A stretch of DNA of 64,000 nucleotides from an uncultured Pseudohongiella sp. (GCA_902591495.1 CACJAW010000002.1:25120-89119), one strand, 5' to 3'. Shown: positions 29,311 to 39,356, counted from the stretch's first letter. Numbers and translations: made by a program. Notes: generated from the sequence alone by a model not told the origin.

Positions 29311-30918
29311 TTATCGATTGTCCAAAAAAATCTTCTCCATTCGATCTAGTTGCTCCTTACGAGGATGAACCGAAGCCCTCACATCTTCATCAAAAATTTG
29401 AACGACGTCAGCAGAAGAGTTATAGGTCGGCCATTCTGGGAGACCTGGTCCGTTAGGATTTCCATTTCTTGCAAAATTTACCCAATATTCAGCTATTGTG
29501 TCTGATAATTTATGATCTATGTCATCCCAGCCCAGACCGACGAAATCTAAATTGTTAAAAACATACGCCAGCTCACCAGAATGATAAGCACCAAGAGTTC
29601 GCTGCCCTCCATCACCATTTAAATCTTTTTTCTCTGGGACGTAGAGTCTAAATACCGGTGCAGGTCGGGTAAAGTAATAGACATAAGCATCGTTTCCGCG
29701 AGACTCTACCAACCTCCCCCACATTCGAGAGGATAGGATGAAGCCGTTATCACCATTAATAATCTTTTGCGCACTCAGAGGAGAATCTGAAATCTCATCT
29801 TTATAGGCCTCTTGAACTTGAGATGACTGTTTCCCGAACACACGGTCCAGATAGTTTTCAAGTTCCTCTTTGGAAATCTCTGAAGCCAGATGTGATAGAC
29901 CAAAGTACTCGTCTGCTAACCCACCCACCATAACGTTAATTTGATTCTGCTGGCCATCTTTTAGCAAATCATAAGGTCTTTCGGGAATAACCCAGCCGTC
30001 GACTAAAGGTCCTCCTCCTGAGCCGGCAGTTCCCATCGCAGCAACGATTTGATCTGGCGGGACGTCTCGCATCTCCTCCAATGCATTCGCACCTAAGCCT
30101 CTAATACCAAGGGCACTCGCAAAATTTTGGCCACTTTCATGACCTCCCGCCGGCAATGTTCTTGACGTTTTTATGCAACCAGGCGATTGCCCAATTACCC
30201 CATCAACTAACCCCTCAGACAAAGGCGAAGACATAATCAAGCAAACATCGGTACCACCTGCTGACTGACCGAAAATTGTGACCTTATCCGGATCGCCCCC
30301 GAAGCCTTCAATGTTGCTTTGCACCCACCTAAGAACTTCGATCTGATCAAGAATCCCATACATACCGCTGGAGTTATTTTCTGACTCACTAGTAAGAGCA
30401 GGATGTGCAAGGAAACCAAAGGCACCCAAACGATAGTTCGCCGTGACGACAACAGCGCCTCTCTTGGCCAGATTGGAACCATCAAAAATTAGAGGTCCAC
30501 CATGCCCAGCCGTGTTTCCACCGCCATGAAACCAAACCATCACGGGCAAGTCTGCATCAGACCCATCAGAACCAGTGAACACATTCAGATAGAGGCAATC
30601 TTCAGACCTATTTAAATTCCCACGAGCATATACCGATGCATCTGAATTTCGTGCCTGCCAGCAAGCTGCACTCACACGATCCGCTTCTCTCACTCCAGCA
30701 AAGGGTATGGCTGGCGATGGGGGTTTCCATCGTAAATCACCCACGGGTGGAGCAGCATAACCAATGCCCTGAAAAACTGTTACCTTCTCATCAACTGGAG
30801 AAATATGACCTCGATAAGTGCCACTGTCGGTAGCCACGTCAGTTAATTGACCAAATACCAAGTTTGATATTGTCAGAGTCAATATATGGATCAAACATAC
30901 TCTCTTCAGACGAAACAT
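29311..30918 (-). CDS. Secreted type-B carboxylesterase
   Basis: Start at MFRLKRVCLIHILTL; SEDCLYLNVFTG, VWFHGGGNTAG, IFGQSAGGTDVC, YHSGELAYVF. Confidence 0.92.
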   Translation of the reverse strand: MFRLKRVCLIHILTLTISNLVFGQLTDVATDSGTYRGHISPVDEKVTVFQGIGYAAPPVGDLRWKPPSPAIPFAGVREADRVSAACWQARNSDASVYARGNLNRSEDCLYLNVFTGSDGSDADLPVMVWFHGGGNTAGHGGPLIFDGSNLAKRGAVVVTANYRLGAFGFLAHPALTSESENNSSGMYGILDQIEVLRWVQSNIEGFGGDPDKVTIFGQSAGGTDVCLIMSSPLSEGLVDGVIGQSPGCIKTSRTLPAGGHESGQNFASALGIRGLGANALEEMRDVPPDQIVAAMGTAGSGGGPLVDGWVIPERPYDLLKDGQQNQINVMVGGLADEYFGLSHLASEISKEELENYLDRVFGKQSSQVQEAYKDEISDSPLSAQKIINGDNGFILSSRMWGRLVESRGNDAYVYYFTRPAPVFRLYVPEKKDLNGDGGQRTLGAYHSGELAYVFNNLDFVGLGWDDIDHKLSDTIAEYWVNFARNGNPNGPGLPEWPTYNSSADVVQIFDEDVRASVHPRKEQLDRMEKIFLDNR

Positions 30919-30966
30919 ATCTGTCTCCTCCACTTTTAAGTAAAAATCAAACCAATCAAGGGTTAA

Positions 30967-32178
30967 TTAGAGCACAGGTTCAAGTATGAGCAGTGCTCCA
31001 TCTTCTTCGTCAACCAGAACATAAAGCTTACCATCTGGGCCTTGTTGAATATCTGTGATCCTAGACTTGAGCTCTCTTAATATTCCCTCTCGGCGGATTT
31101 CTTCACCCCTGCTGTTAAAAACGACTCGCTCAACATGACCGGTACCTGGTATTCGCCCCTCCATCATGGAACCGACGAATAGATTGTTCTGCCACTCTGG
31201 AAACTTGTCGCCTGAATAAAAAGTGATGCCAGACGGAGCAATAGATGGCCACCAGATGACGTAAGGCTGCTCAAAATCATCCGACCATTGAGAGTCACTT
31301 ACCCAATCACCACGGTATTGTCTGCTGTATGAGACGAGAGGCCAGCCATAGTTGCTTCCTTTTGTAATAATATTTGCCTCATCGCCTCCCTGAGGTCCAT
31401 TCTCGGTCGCCCATAGCTCCCCAGTTATGGGATGGTAATCAAGCCCAATTATATTTCGATGACCAACTGTAAAAACTTCAGGTAGATACTCGCCTGTGTC
31501 AATAAACGGATTATCTTCAACCGGCGTGCCGTCGTCATTTAACCTTAGTAATTTACCCAGATGCACCGAGGGGTCTTGGGCGTATTCGCCATACCCTGCA
31601 TACATATATGCACCACCTAGCGACATTAAGAGCTTTTTATCAGGCGTAAACATCAGTTTAGACGCAGCAATCCCCCGATCGAGACCCTGCGCCTGAAAAA
31701 TTTCTGTGACATCCGCAAGTCGATCCTCCATGAGTCGAGCGCGAATCAAAACCACCACCCTCTCTTCTTCTCCATCCACCACAATTCGTTTGTGATGAGT
31801 AAGATAAATTGTACGATCGTCGTCCGGATGAAAAGCAACATCCATCAATCCAGAGCGAAATTCTCCTGTATAAATCTCAGGAACTCCGCTTATATCCTCT
31901 TCAATCAGTTTCCCGTCTCTAATAAGCCTAAGCTTTCCCGTATAACGTTCAGTCACCAAGATATCGCCGTTATCTCTAAAAGCCATTGAGAACGGATTCT
32001 CCAGACCCTTGATCGGCACGACTCTCACTTGATCAACATCAAAGGTATTAACTAAAAACGGCACACCCGCATTATAGGAATGCTGAACATCAGTGGCCTG
32101 TTGTGCAGAAACAATCCCATTTCCTATGCAGGTAATGTTCAAGAGGAGTAATAATTTTAAACGCAGTGTTTTAGTCAT
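30967..32178 (-). CDS. Sorbosone/glucose-type PQQ-dependent sugar dehydrogenase
   Basis: Start at MTKTLRLKLLLLL; LENPFSMAFRDNGDILVTERYTGKLRLI, LPEVFTVGHRNIIGLDYHP, WATENGPQGGDEANI, PSIAPSGITFYSGDKFPEW. Confidence 0.93.
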   Translation of the reverse strand: MTKTLRLKLLLLLNITCIGNGIVSAQQATDVQHSYNAGVPFLVNTFDVDQVRVVPIKGLENPFSMAFRDNGDILVTERYTGKLRLIRDGKLIEEDISGVPEIYTGEFRSGLMDVAFHPDDDRTIYLTHHKRIVVDGEEERVVVLIRARLMEDRLADVTEIFQAQGLDRGIAASKLMFTPDKKLLMSLGGAYMYAGYGEYAQDPSVHLGKLLRLNDDGTPVEDNPFIDTGEYLPEVFTVGHRNIIGLDYHPITGELWATENGPQGGDEANIITKGSNYGWPLVSYSRQYRGDWVSDSQWSDDFEQPYVIWWPSIAPSGITFYSGDKFPEWQNNLFVGSMMEGRIPGTGHVERVVFNSRGEEIRREGILRELKSRITDIQQGPDGKLYVLVDEEDGALLILEPVL

Positions 32179-32206
32179 CTCGCCGCCTTGGAATAGTAGA
32201 GGTTTA

Positions 32207-33262
32207 TCATTTGTGATTGTGGATAGAACCATAAACACTCGCCGCTGCCTGATAATGCATTCTTATCAAGTCTCGTCCAAAATCTCCTGCAAAATCACGC
32301 CAAACTAAATGAATGTGGTTTGCGTTATTTTGAGTATTATCGTATTCAATCAAAAAGCTTGCCCCTTGCACTCTAAAATAATGCGGGTCGCCTCTCTCAG
32401 TTCCGCCTATCCAAACAAATTTAATATCATCCAATCCCTCAGAACGAATAGTCTCCATTCTTGCATCGGCAATGACTTCTGGTTGCATTGACGCTAGTTC
32501 ATCAATCAGTGCAATTAACATTCTTTTTTGCCGAGAATCCAGATCCTGGTACCTTATGCCAGAATTTTCTAGAGGCGAAATTTCTTTTTCTGCAGCTGTA
32601 AATATGTCACCTGGCACGTCAATATCCAAAATAGCTAAGCTCTTTTGGTCGCCAGATAGAGAACTAACAAGATCTCGACCAAGATCTTCCTCGGCAGCGA
32701 GAACTCGAGTGCCCGCTTTATTCCCTGCTCTCACTTCAGCTGGATTAGAACCAAAAAATTGTGGTGAACTCGCAATTCCAACTCCACTAACAAAAGTCCA
32801 ATTATAGGCCAAGTGATGCCCCTCATACCTGAGAGCCCAGTTACTGTCCAAGCTTGGGTCACCAAATACGGTAAGAAAGTAAAGATCAGGATCTCTGTCA
32901 AAGCGCCCATTCACCTCTATTTCAGCAAGTACAGATTCTAACGAGCGGACCGCCTCTGCTCGCTGATAACCTTTTGCACTAAAAAAAGTCTTCAACAAAT
33001 CTTGAGCCGCACTTTTTTGCGACTCATTCATTGACCGAAAAGGAACTCCTTTTCGGTCTCGAGGTATAAAATGCCAATTAAAACGCTCCTCATCATCAAA
33101 AGCATAGATTCCGTTGTTACGCTGTTGAGCGCTCAAACTGGACACAAAAGCATTAGTTGCGTCGACCATCCTCTGAGTGAGATCTATTCGTGACTCTTGT
33201 GCGCTCACCGAGAGTGTGGAGAAAAATAAGACTATGATTAACAACTGTTTTAAGGGAAACAT
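32207..33262 (-). CDS. DUF3500 secreted protein
   Basis: RFNWHFIPRDRKGVPFRSMNESQKSAAQDLL, GHHLAYNWTF, HYFRVQGASFLIEYDNTQNNANHIHLVWRD. Confidence 0.9.
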   Translation of the reverse strand: MFPLKQLLIIVLFFSTLSVSAQESRIDLTQRMVDATNAFVSSLSAQQRNNGIYAFDDEERFNWHFIPRDRKGVPFRSMNESQKSAAQDLLKTFFSAKGYQRAEAVRSLESVLAEIEVNGRFDRDPDLYFLTVFGDPSLDSNWALRYEGHHLAYNWTFVSGVGIASSPQFFGSNPAEVRAGNKAGTRVLAAEEDLGRDLVSSLSGDQKSLAILDIDVPGDIFTAAEKEISPLENSGIRYQDLDSRQKRMLIALIDELASMQPEVIADARMETIRSEGLDDIKFVWIGGTERGDPHYFRVQGASFLIEYDNTQNNANHIHLVWRDFAGDFGRDLIRMHYQAAASVYGSIHNHK

Positions 33263-33354
33263 GTATTCGACCCTCCGGAGTTACCATTTTTAATGATTCC
33301 AGAGAATAAACCTCAGTGTGGTCGGCGTCTAGCCTATTTATCATTTGATTCACC

Positions 33355-33381
33355 ACAATTAAATTGTTTAAGGATCTTAAA
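33355..33381. promoter_or_regulatory. Two adjacent palindromes in a divergent intergenic region (candidate operators)
   Basis: ACAATT-A-AATTGT (33355-33367) and TTTAAG-GAT-CTTAAA (33367-33381). Confidence 0.35.
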
Positions 33382-33423
33382 TTTGAGATAAATAAGGGAA
33401 GCGAAATATTCTGAGGGACACAA

Positions 33424-34392
33424 ATGAAGGCAGTCAGAGTTAACGAGTACGGCGGACCAGAGGCACTTTGCTACGAAGAGGTTGAAATGCCAACCCCAGG
33501 TAGCAATGAAGTTTTAATAAAAGTCGCTGCGGCGGGTGTAAATTATATCGATACATACCAGCGCTCGGGGCTTTACCAAGTCCCGCTGCCGACAACACTT
33601 GGTCTGGAGGCGGCTGGAACTGTGGAGAAAATAGGAGACAGCGTCTCTAAATATCGAATAGGAGACAGAGTTGCCTACACAAGCGTAGCTGGAGCCTATG
33701 CGGAGTATGCATCAGTTCCTGAAGAAAAACTCGTCAGCCTGTCAGATGGTGTTTCTTTCAATGAAGGTGCCGCCGCGATGCTGCAGGGTTGCACTGCCCA
33801 TTATCTGTGTAAATCAACTTATCACGTTAAACAAGGAGATAGCTGTCTCATTCATGCCGCAGCTGGTGGCGTTGGTCTCCTACTCATCCAAATGGTTAAG
33901 AACGCGGGAGGTCATGTAATAGGCACGGTTTCAACCGAAGAAAAAGCAGAATTAGCAAAAGAAGCCGGCGCAGACGAAGTGATTCTGTACTCTAAAGATG
34001 ATTTTGAAGCTGAGGTTAGCAGAATTACTGCTGGAGACGGCGTTAATGTAGTCTATGACTCTGTTGGGAAATCAACATTTGAGAAGAGCATTAACTGCCT
34101 GAGTAGACTCGGTTACATGGTGCTTTACGGAAATGCTAGTGGACCAGTAACTGAATTTAACCCGGCAACGCTAGGTCCAAAAGGCTCTCTATTCTTGACG
34201 CGTCCAACTCTATTTGACTACACAGCAGACAGGGCGTCTCTAGAATGGCGAAGTGGCGATGTTTTTGATTGGATAGCAAAGGATGAGTTAAAGTTGCGTA
34301 TTGAACACTTTTACTCACTGTCTGATGCACAAGAAGCGCACCGGGATCTGGAGGCGAGGAAGACCACTGGAAAAATAATACTCACCCCCTAA
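33424..34392 (+). CDS. NADPH:quinone reductase / zeta-crystallin-like MDR oxidoreductase
   Basis: AAGVNYIDTYQRSGLYQ, LGLEAAGTVEKIG, IHAAAGGVGLLLIQM. Confidence 0.94.
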   Translation: MKAVRVNEYGGPEALCYEEVEMPTPGSNEVLIKVAAAGVNYIDTYQRSGLYQVPLPTTLGLEAAGTVEKIGDSVSKYRIGDRVAYTSVAGAYAEYASVPEEKLVSLSDGVSFNEGAAAMLQGCTAHYLCKSTYHVKQGDSCLIHAAAGGVGLLLIQMVKNAGGHVIGTVSTEEKAELAKEAGADEVILYSKDDFEAEVSRITAGDGVNVVYDSVGKSTFEKSINCLSRLGYMVLYGNASGPVTEFNPATLGPKGSLFLTRPTLFDYTADRASLEWRSGDVFDWIAKDELKLRIEHFYSLSDAQEAHRDLEARKTTGKIILTP

Positions 34393-34457
34393 TTATCGAG
34401 CGCGACAACACAAGATAATTAGATAAGACTTTATGACGTAATTTTGGGATTATAATA

Positions 34458-35321
34458 ATGAAAAAACAACACCTCACTACCTTTTTATTCTGCACCCTTC
34501 TCTCTGCAAACTCCTTATCTCAGGGTATTGATTTTGGACGAGGGGAAGTTACAGTAACTGTTCCTTCAAGCTATAGCAGCGCGGAAAAAACACCTCTTAT
34601 CATTCTCTTGCATGGCTATGGCAGCAATGGTGAGCGCCAGGATTCTTACTTAGGATTCAGTCGTATTGCTGATAAATATAATTTCTTACTAGTAGCACCA
34701 ACCGGCACAAGAGAATCAAGTGGCAGGCAGGCCACTTTCTGGAATGCAACCAGCGCCTGTTGCAATTTTCAAGAGCCAAGTATCGATGATAATGCTTATA
34801 TCATGGGCATCATTGAAAGAATGAAAGAAGAATACAATATCGATTCTAATCGAGTGTACTTAGTTGGGCATTCCAACGGAGGGTTTATGTCTTACCAGCT
34901 TGCTTACAATAATTCAGAAAGCATCGCAGCAATTGTTAGTCTGGCAGGTGCAAGTCATGCAGATGAAAGAGCAGCCCCGAAAAACCCAGTACATGTCCTG
35001 CAAATTCATGGAACTGATGACTCTACCATTCGTTATGAAGGTGGTGATATCCAGGGTAATGATTACCCTGGCGCAAAGGAAAGCGTAATTCAATGGGCAG
35101 AATACAATCAATGCACTGATGAAGGAGTAGAAAGGGAATTAAGAGACCTAGAATCAAGTCTCGAGGGACATGAATCATCAGTGCTTCTCTATAATAACGG
35201 TTGTCAAGAAGGTGGCTCTAGCGAGCTTTGGACTATCTCAGAGGGATCTCATGTGCCTCGAGTTTCAGAATCGTTCAGCTCACAGGTTGTAGAATGGTTA
35301 TATGATCATCCAAAAATATAA
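34458..35321 (+). CDS. Secreted PHB depolymerase/esterase family (LpqC-like)
   Basis: Signal peptide; PLIILLHGYGSNGERQ, VYLVGHSNGGFMSYQLAY, LQIHGTDD. Confidence 0.88.
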   Translation: MKKQHLTTFLFCTLLSANSLSQGIDFGRGEVTVTVPSSYSSAEKTPLIILLHGYGSNGERQDSYLGFSRIADKYNFLLVAPTGTRESSGRQATFWNATSACCNFQEPSIDDNAYIMGIIERMKEEYNIDSNRVYLVGHSNGGFMSYQLAYNNSESIAAIVSLAGASHADERAAPKNPVHVLQIHGTDDSTIRYEGGDIQGNDYPGAKESVIQWAEYNQCTDEGVERELRDLESSLEGHESSVLLYNNGCQEGGSSELWTISEGSHVPRVSESFSSQVVEWLYDHPKI

Positions 35322-36096
35322 AAAAGTTTTAGCTTATATATTTGCGGCGATGATCTGCGTCGCATATTTAAATTCTAACGGACAGCCTAATGCCGGATGG
35401 ATAGATCTGTTTAATGGTGAAGATTTATCCAACTGGAAAGTTAAATTCACTGGCCAACCACTAGGAGTAAATTATAGAAATACATTCCGTGTTGAGGATA
35501 ACCTATTGACAGTTTCATACGAAAACTGGGACGGATTCAATGGCGAATTTGGACACCTATTCTTCGAGGATAAATTCTCTCATTATGTATTAAGAGTTGA
35601 ATATCGATTTATTGGAGAGCAAGTTGAAAATGGTCCCGGATGGGCATATCGCAACAATGGAGTGATGCTCCACAGTCAAGATCCCGCAACTATGACGATA
35701 AACCAAGAATTTCCAGTGAGTATTGAATCTCAATTCTTAGGTGGCAATGGGATAGATGACAGAACTACATTAAATGTATGCACTCCGGGAACCAATATGG
35801 TTATGAATAACAAATTGATAACACAGCACTGCACTAATTCAACTTCTAAAACTTTCCATGGCGATCAGTGGGTAACCGCCGAAATTGAAGTCCAAGGGAG
35901 TGATGAATTGATGCATAGGATAAACGGAGAGTCGGTATTTATATTGAATGATATGCAACTTGATGAAGACGATGCCGATGCAAGGCGTCTCCTAGAGGCT
36001 GGTGCAAGCCTCCAATTATCGGAAGGTTACATAGCGATTCAGGCTGAGAGTCATCCCACGCAGTTTAGGAAAATTCAAATAAAACCCTTAAACTAG
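35302..36096 (+). CDS. DUF1080 (3-keto-disaccharide hydrolase-like) secreted protein
   Basis: WIDLFNGEDLSNWKVK, YVLRVEYRF, NNGVMLHSQ, GYIAIQAESHPTQFRKIQIKPL; overlaps the end of the upstream gene. Confidence 0.9.
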   Translation: MIIQKYKKVLAYIFAAMICVAYLNSNGQPNAGWIDLFNGEDLSNWKVKFTGQPLGVNYRNTFRVEDNLLTVSYENWDGFNGEFGHLFFEDKFSHYVLRVEYRFIGEQVENGPGWAYRNNGVMLHSQDPATMTINQEFPVSIESQFLGGNGIDDRTTLNVCTPGTNMVMNNKLITQHCTNSTSKTFHGDQWVTAEIEVQGSDELMHRINGESVFILNDMQLDEDDADARRLLEAGASLQLSEGYIAIQAESHPTQFRKIQIKPLN

Positions 36097-36114
36097 ACCT
36101 TTCATTTTAGTCCG

Positions 36115-37968
36115 TTATAAGAGGGCCTCTATACGATCCATTAACGAATCCATTCGACGTAAAATTGGATCATAAGACTCTGGTAAGGTCATATCTAACC
36201 CCGCCTCATTCAACAAGATATTATGCGGATAGTCCGAGCCTCCCGCACTTAATACACGAATGAACGCATCTCTAACATTTTCGTCACCCGCCAGAAACTG
36301 CTCGGCGAACCACGCAGCCCCGCTTATTGACGTGGCGTACTGGAAAACGTAAAAATCCCTGTAAAAATGGGGAATAAAAGCCCACTCAACTGTATACAGA
36401 TCGTCAATGGTTAATATACCAATGTCGTGGCCGTGGTAACGTTTTAAGAGCTCTCCATAAATCTCCGTTAGTCGAGGACCTGTAAGTGGTTCGCCTAGCT
36501 CCGCTGCTTGATGGATCGCTAGCTCGAACTCTGCAAACATAGTTTGACGAAAAAAGGTTCCCCGGATTTGCTCAAGGGCACCACCCAAATAAAAAAGCTG
36601 CTCCTCCCTAGTTTTGGCGTTCGCAATCATGTATTCCTGAAGGAGAATCTCATTAATTGTTGACGCCATCTCTGCGATGAAAGTTGAATAACCAGCAGTT
36701 TCAAAAGGGTTATTTGCATTTGCTAACAATGAGTGGACTGCATGACCCCACTCGTGTGCAAAAGTTGACATCGATTCGTAGTCGTCATTATGGTTCAAAA
36801 GCACGTAAGGATGGACATCATAAACAGAACCATTCATGTATGCCCCTGATCGCTTACCAGGTTGAGGATGGCTATGCATCCAATTTTGTTGTAAGCCTAA
36901 ATCAAGGAGGCTCAAGTATTCATCTCCGAAGGGGCGCAACGCCTCAAACGTAATATCTTGAGAGCGTTTAAGGTCAAAAACACCTGTGTTAACGTTCACC
37001 AAAGGCGGGTAAATATCATAGTAACGGAGATCTTCAATTCCAAGCATGGTACCTCGCAGTTGCAAATAACGATGAAACGTTGGCAAGGCTTCATTGACTT
37101 GAGCAACCAATTGAGTATAGATCTCTGGTGGTAATCCATCATCAAAAAGATTATTCGCTAGTACTCCCTCATGATTGCGAACGCGAGCAGAGAAAACATT
37201 TGACTGTACCTCACTCGCAAGAGTAGCTCCCATGCCATCCGCATACTGCTGCCAAGTCTGCCAAAAAGTATCGAAAACCAACTTGCGGTCTTCCCTGTTG
37301 GCACTCGCCCTCCAAAGACCGTAACCCGACTGATTCAACAGGACCGTTTCACCCTCGCTTAGAGTAACTTCTGGCCATGGAATATCGGCGTTAGCATAAT
37401 TCTGATAAATCTGGGAGGGAGAAGATAAGATCATCCCAGCCTGCGCCAAAATTGCTTCAGTAGCTTCATCCAAGGTATGTGGACTCTGCCTTAAAATATC
37501 GCGAACAAGAAACTCATAGTCAGCCAAATCAGATTCCTCTTCAAAGAATCGATTAACCTTATCCTCTCCAATTTTTAACAGCTCAGGGTTTATCCAAGAT
37601 AAACCCGCCGTGAGGTCAGTATACATCTGTCTAGCTAGCCCAAATCGCGCTTGCGCTTCTGGCTCTCTTTGATCGGTGTCCCTTTGCAAACTGGTGTAGA
37701 CATAGACTCGCGCGGCTTCCTTATTTAAGTCAGAGTACTCGCTCATGACCCGAAGGAAAGACTGCGCATTAACGCCCAACGAGCCCTTTAGGTTTTGAAA
37801 TTCTGTAATGCGCAATGACACTTGATCCATAGCAGATTGCCAATCGGAGACGTCTGCATAAATATCTGTTAAATCCCACTCATATCTTGCAGTATCCTGA
37901 GCGCTCAAAGAACCAGACAACTGCAAGACGCAAAATAAAGAGCAAAGAAAAGTAATTAGACGAATCAT
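36115..37968 (-). CDS. pepF: Exported oligoendopeptidase F-like M3 metallopeptidase
   Basis: Signal peptide; YEWDLTDIYAD, TFAHEWGHAVHS (HExxH), FETAGYSTFIAEMASTINE. Confidence 0.93.
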   Translation of the reverse strand: MIRLITFLCSLFCVLQLSGSLSAQDTARYEWDLTDIYADVSDWQSAMDQVSLRITEFQNLKGSLGVNAQSFLRVMSEYSDLNKEAARVYVYTSLQRDTDQREPEAQARFGLARQMYTDLTAGLSWINPELLKIGEDKVNRFFEEESDLADYEFLVRDILRQSPHTLDEATEAILAQAGMILSSPSQIYQNYANADIPWPEVTLSEGETVLLNQSGYGLWRASANREDRKLVFDTFWQTWQQYADGMGATLASEVQSNVFSARVRNHEGVLANNLFDDGLPPEIYTQLVAQVNEALPTFHRYLQLRGTMLGIEDLRYYDIYPPLVNVNTGVFDLKRSQDITFEALRPFGDEYLSLLDLGLQQNWMHSHPQPGKRSGAYMNGSVYDVHPYVLLNHNDDYESMSTFAHEWGHAVHSLLANANNPFETAGYSTFIAEMASTINEILLQEYMIANAKTREEQLFYLGGALEQIRGTFFRQTMFAEFELAIHQAAELGEPLTGPRLTEIYGELLKRYHGHDIGILTIDDLYTVEWAFIPHFYRDFYVFQYATSISGAAWFAEQFLAGDENVRDAFIRVLSAGGSDYPHNILLNEAGLDMTLPESYDPILRRMDSLMDRIEALL

Positions 37969-38108
37969 TTATAAGGGTACTCCAATAATTTCGGTTTTAA
38001 CCAAGTAAAGGATAACACAGTTCAACTGACTACAATTTTTATCACCACTCGACTTTGTTTAGAATAATTGCTGAGGTATTCTTGAGATACTCAATAGGGA
38101 ACCATTTT

Positions 38109-39230
38109 ATGCTGACTAGGCGCCAAGCTTTAAAATCACTCGCAACTATACCTTTAATAAATGGTTGCACCACATCTAATTTGCCAACGAACCGAAACTA
38201 TTCACCCTCTGGTATGCCACTAAGGCGGGTCAGGGTGTCAAGAAGTCGTATCATTCGCTCGATCGCTGGACTACGTCCGTTTCGTCCGTCAGGTTTTGTC
38301 GTAAACGCTGAAAGAATGAACGACAAGGTAATAATCCATAACTACGGGCATGGCGGCGGCGGAATCACCTTATCTTGGGGCACATCTCACCTTGCCATGG
38401 AGCTTGCAAATGAAACCGAATTTAAGCGTTGCGCAATTCTTGGTTGCGGCGCAGCGGGTTTGTCAGCAGCAAGGCTAATGCAAACTGCTGGATGGGACGT
38501 CACTATTTACGCAAAGGATTTACCTCCTAATACAACGTCAAATGTCGCTGGAGGCCAGTGGTCACCAACGTCTGTTTTTGAAGAACAGGTTGCAACGCCG
38601 AAATTCCTCCAGCAATTTGAAAGCGCCATGCGTCACGCTTACCGTTACTACCAGGATTTAGTTGGCAGTGAATACGGCGTTCGCTGGATAAGTAATTACA
38701 ACCTTGCTAATGACGTGGCCAATCCAAACAGTCTGTATTCAAAATACGCAAGCATGTACCCGCAGCAGCGTCTACTTGAGCCAACTGAACATCCGTTTAA
38801 TGCGGGAACCATTACGCACTTTGATACAATGCTAGTAGAACCAGCAGTCTACTTGCCTAAGCTAATGAGTGATGTCCAGATTGCGGGCGGCAAGATAAAC
38901 GTGAAAAATTTTCATGGATTAAGCGAAATACTGAGTTTAGCGGAACCAGTAATAATCAACTGCACAGGTCTTGGTTCCCGCGAGCTTTTCGGGGACAAGG
39001 ACTTAATTCCGATCAGAGGTCAGCTTACTTTTTTATTGCCCCAAGAAGAGGTCCAATACATTATTGTAGGAAATGAAGGGCTTTATATGTTCCCGCGCAG
39101 CGATGGAATCCTTTTGGGCGGAACTTTCGAACGCAATCAGTGGGATATCCAACCCGATCCTCAAATAACTGACCGCCTCATCAATGGGCACAAAGCATTT
39201 TTCAGCGCGATGCAAGACCCTTGGTCTTAG
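38109..39230 (+). CDS. Tat/lipoprotein-type FAD-dependent oxidoreductase, D-amino-acid oxidase-like with apparent circular permutation
   Basis: Start at MLTRRQALKSLATIPLINGC; GLRPFRPSG and HNYGHGGGGITLSWG (normally C-terminal in DAAO) precede CAILGCGAAGLSAARLM (normally N-terminal); C-terminus ILLGGTFERNQWDIQPDPQITDRL. Confidence 0.88.
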   Translation: MLTRRQALKSLATIPLINGCTTSNLPTNRNYSPSGMPLRRVRVSRSRIIRSIAGLRPFRPSGFVVNAERMNDKVIIHNYGHGGGGITLSWGTSHLAMELANETEFKRCAILGCGAAGLSAARLMQTAGWDVTIYAKDLPPNTTSNVAGGQWSPTSVFEEQVATPKFLQQFESAMRHAYRYYQDLVGSEYGVRWISNYNLANDVANPNSLYSKYASMYPQQRLLEPTEHPFNAGTITHFDTMLVEPAVYLPKLMSDVQIAGGKINVKNFHGLSEILSLAEPVIINCTGLGSRELFGDKDLIPIRGQLTFLLPQEEVQYIIVGNEGLYMFPRSDGILLGGTFERNQWDIQPDPQITDRLINGHKAFFSAMQDPWS

Positions 39231-39295
39231 AAAAAGTCCACAAAGTCACGATATTGAGCCTTAAAAATAAAAAAGCAGCCGTTGACCAAAGTTAT

Positions 39296-39356
39296 GGCGA
39301 GCAGTCTGCGATCTGACCTTCCAGATCGGGGAGGACTTTACGGCACGATACTCGCC
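39296..39356 (+). ncRNA. Candidate structured RNA / 5'-UTR element
   Basis: Nested stems GGCGAG...CTCGCC, AGTC...GACT, CGATCTG-ACCTTC-CAGATCG upstream of 39427. Confidence 0.4.
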
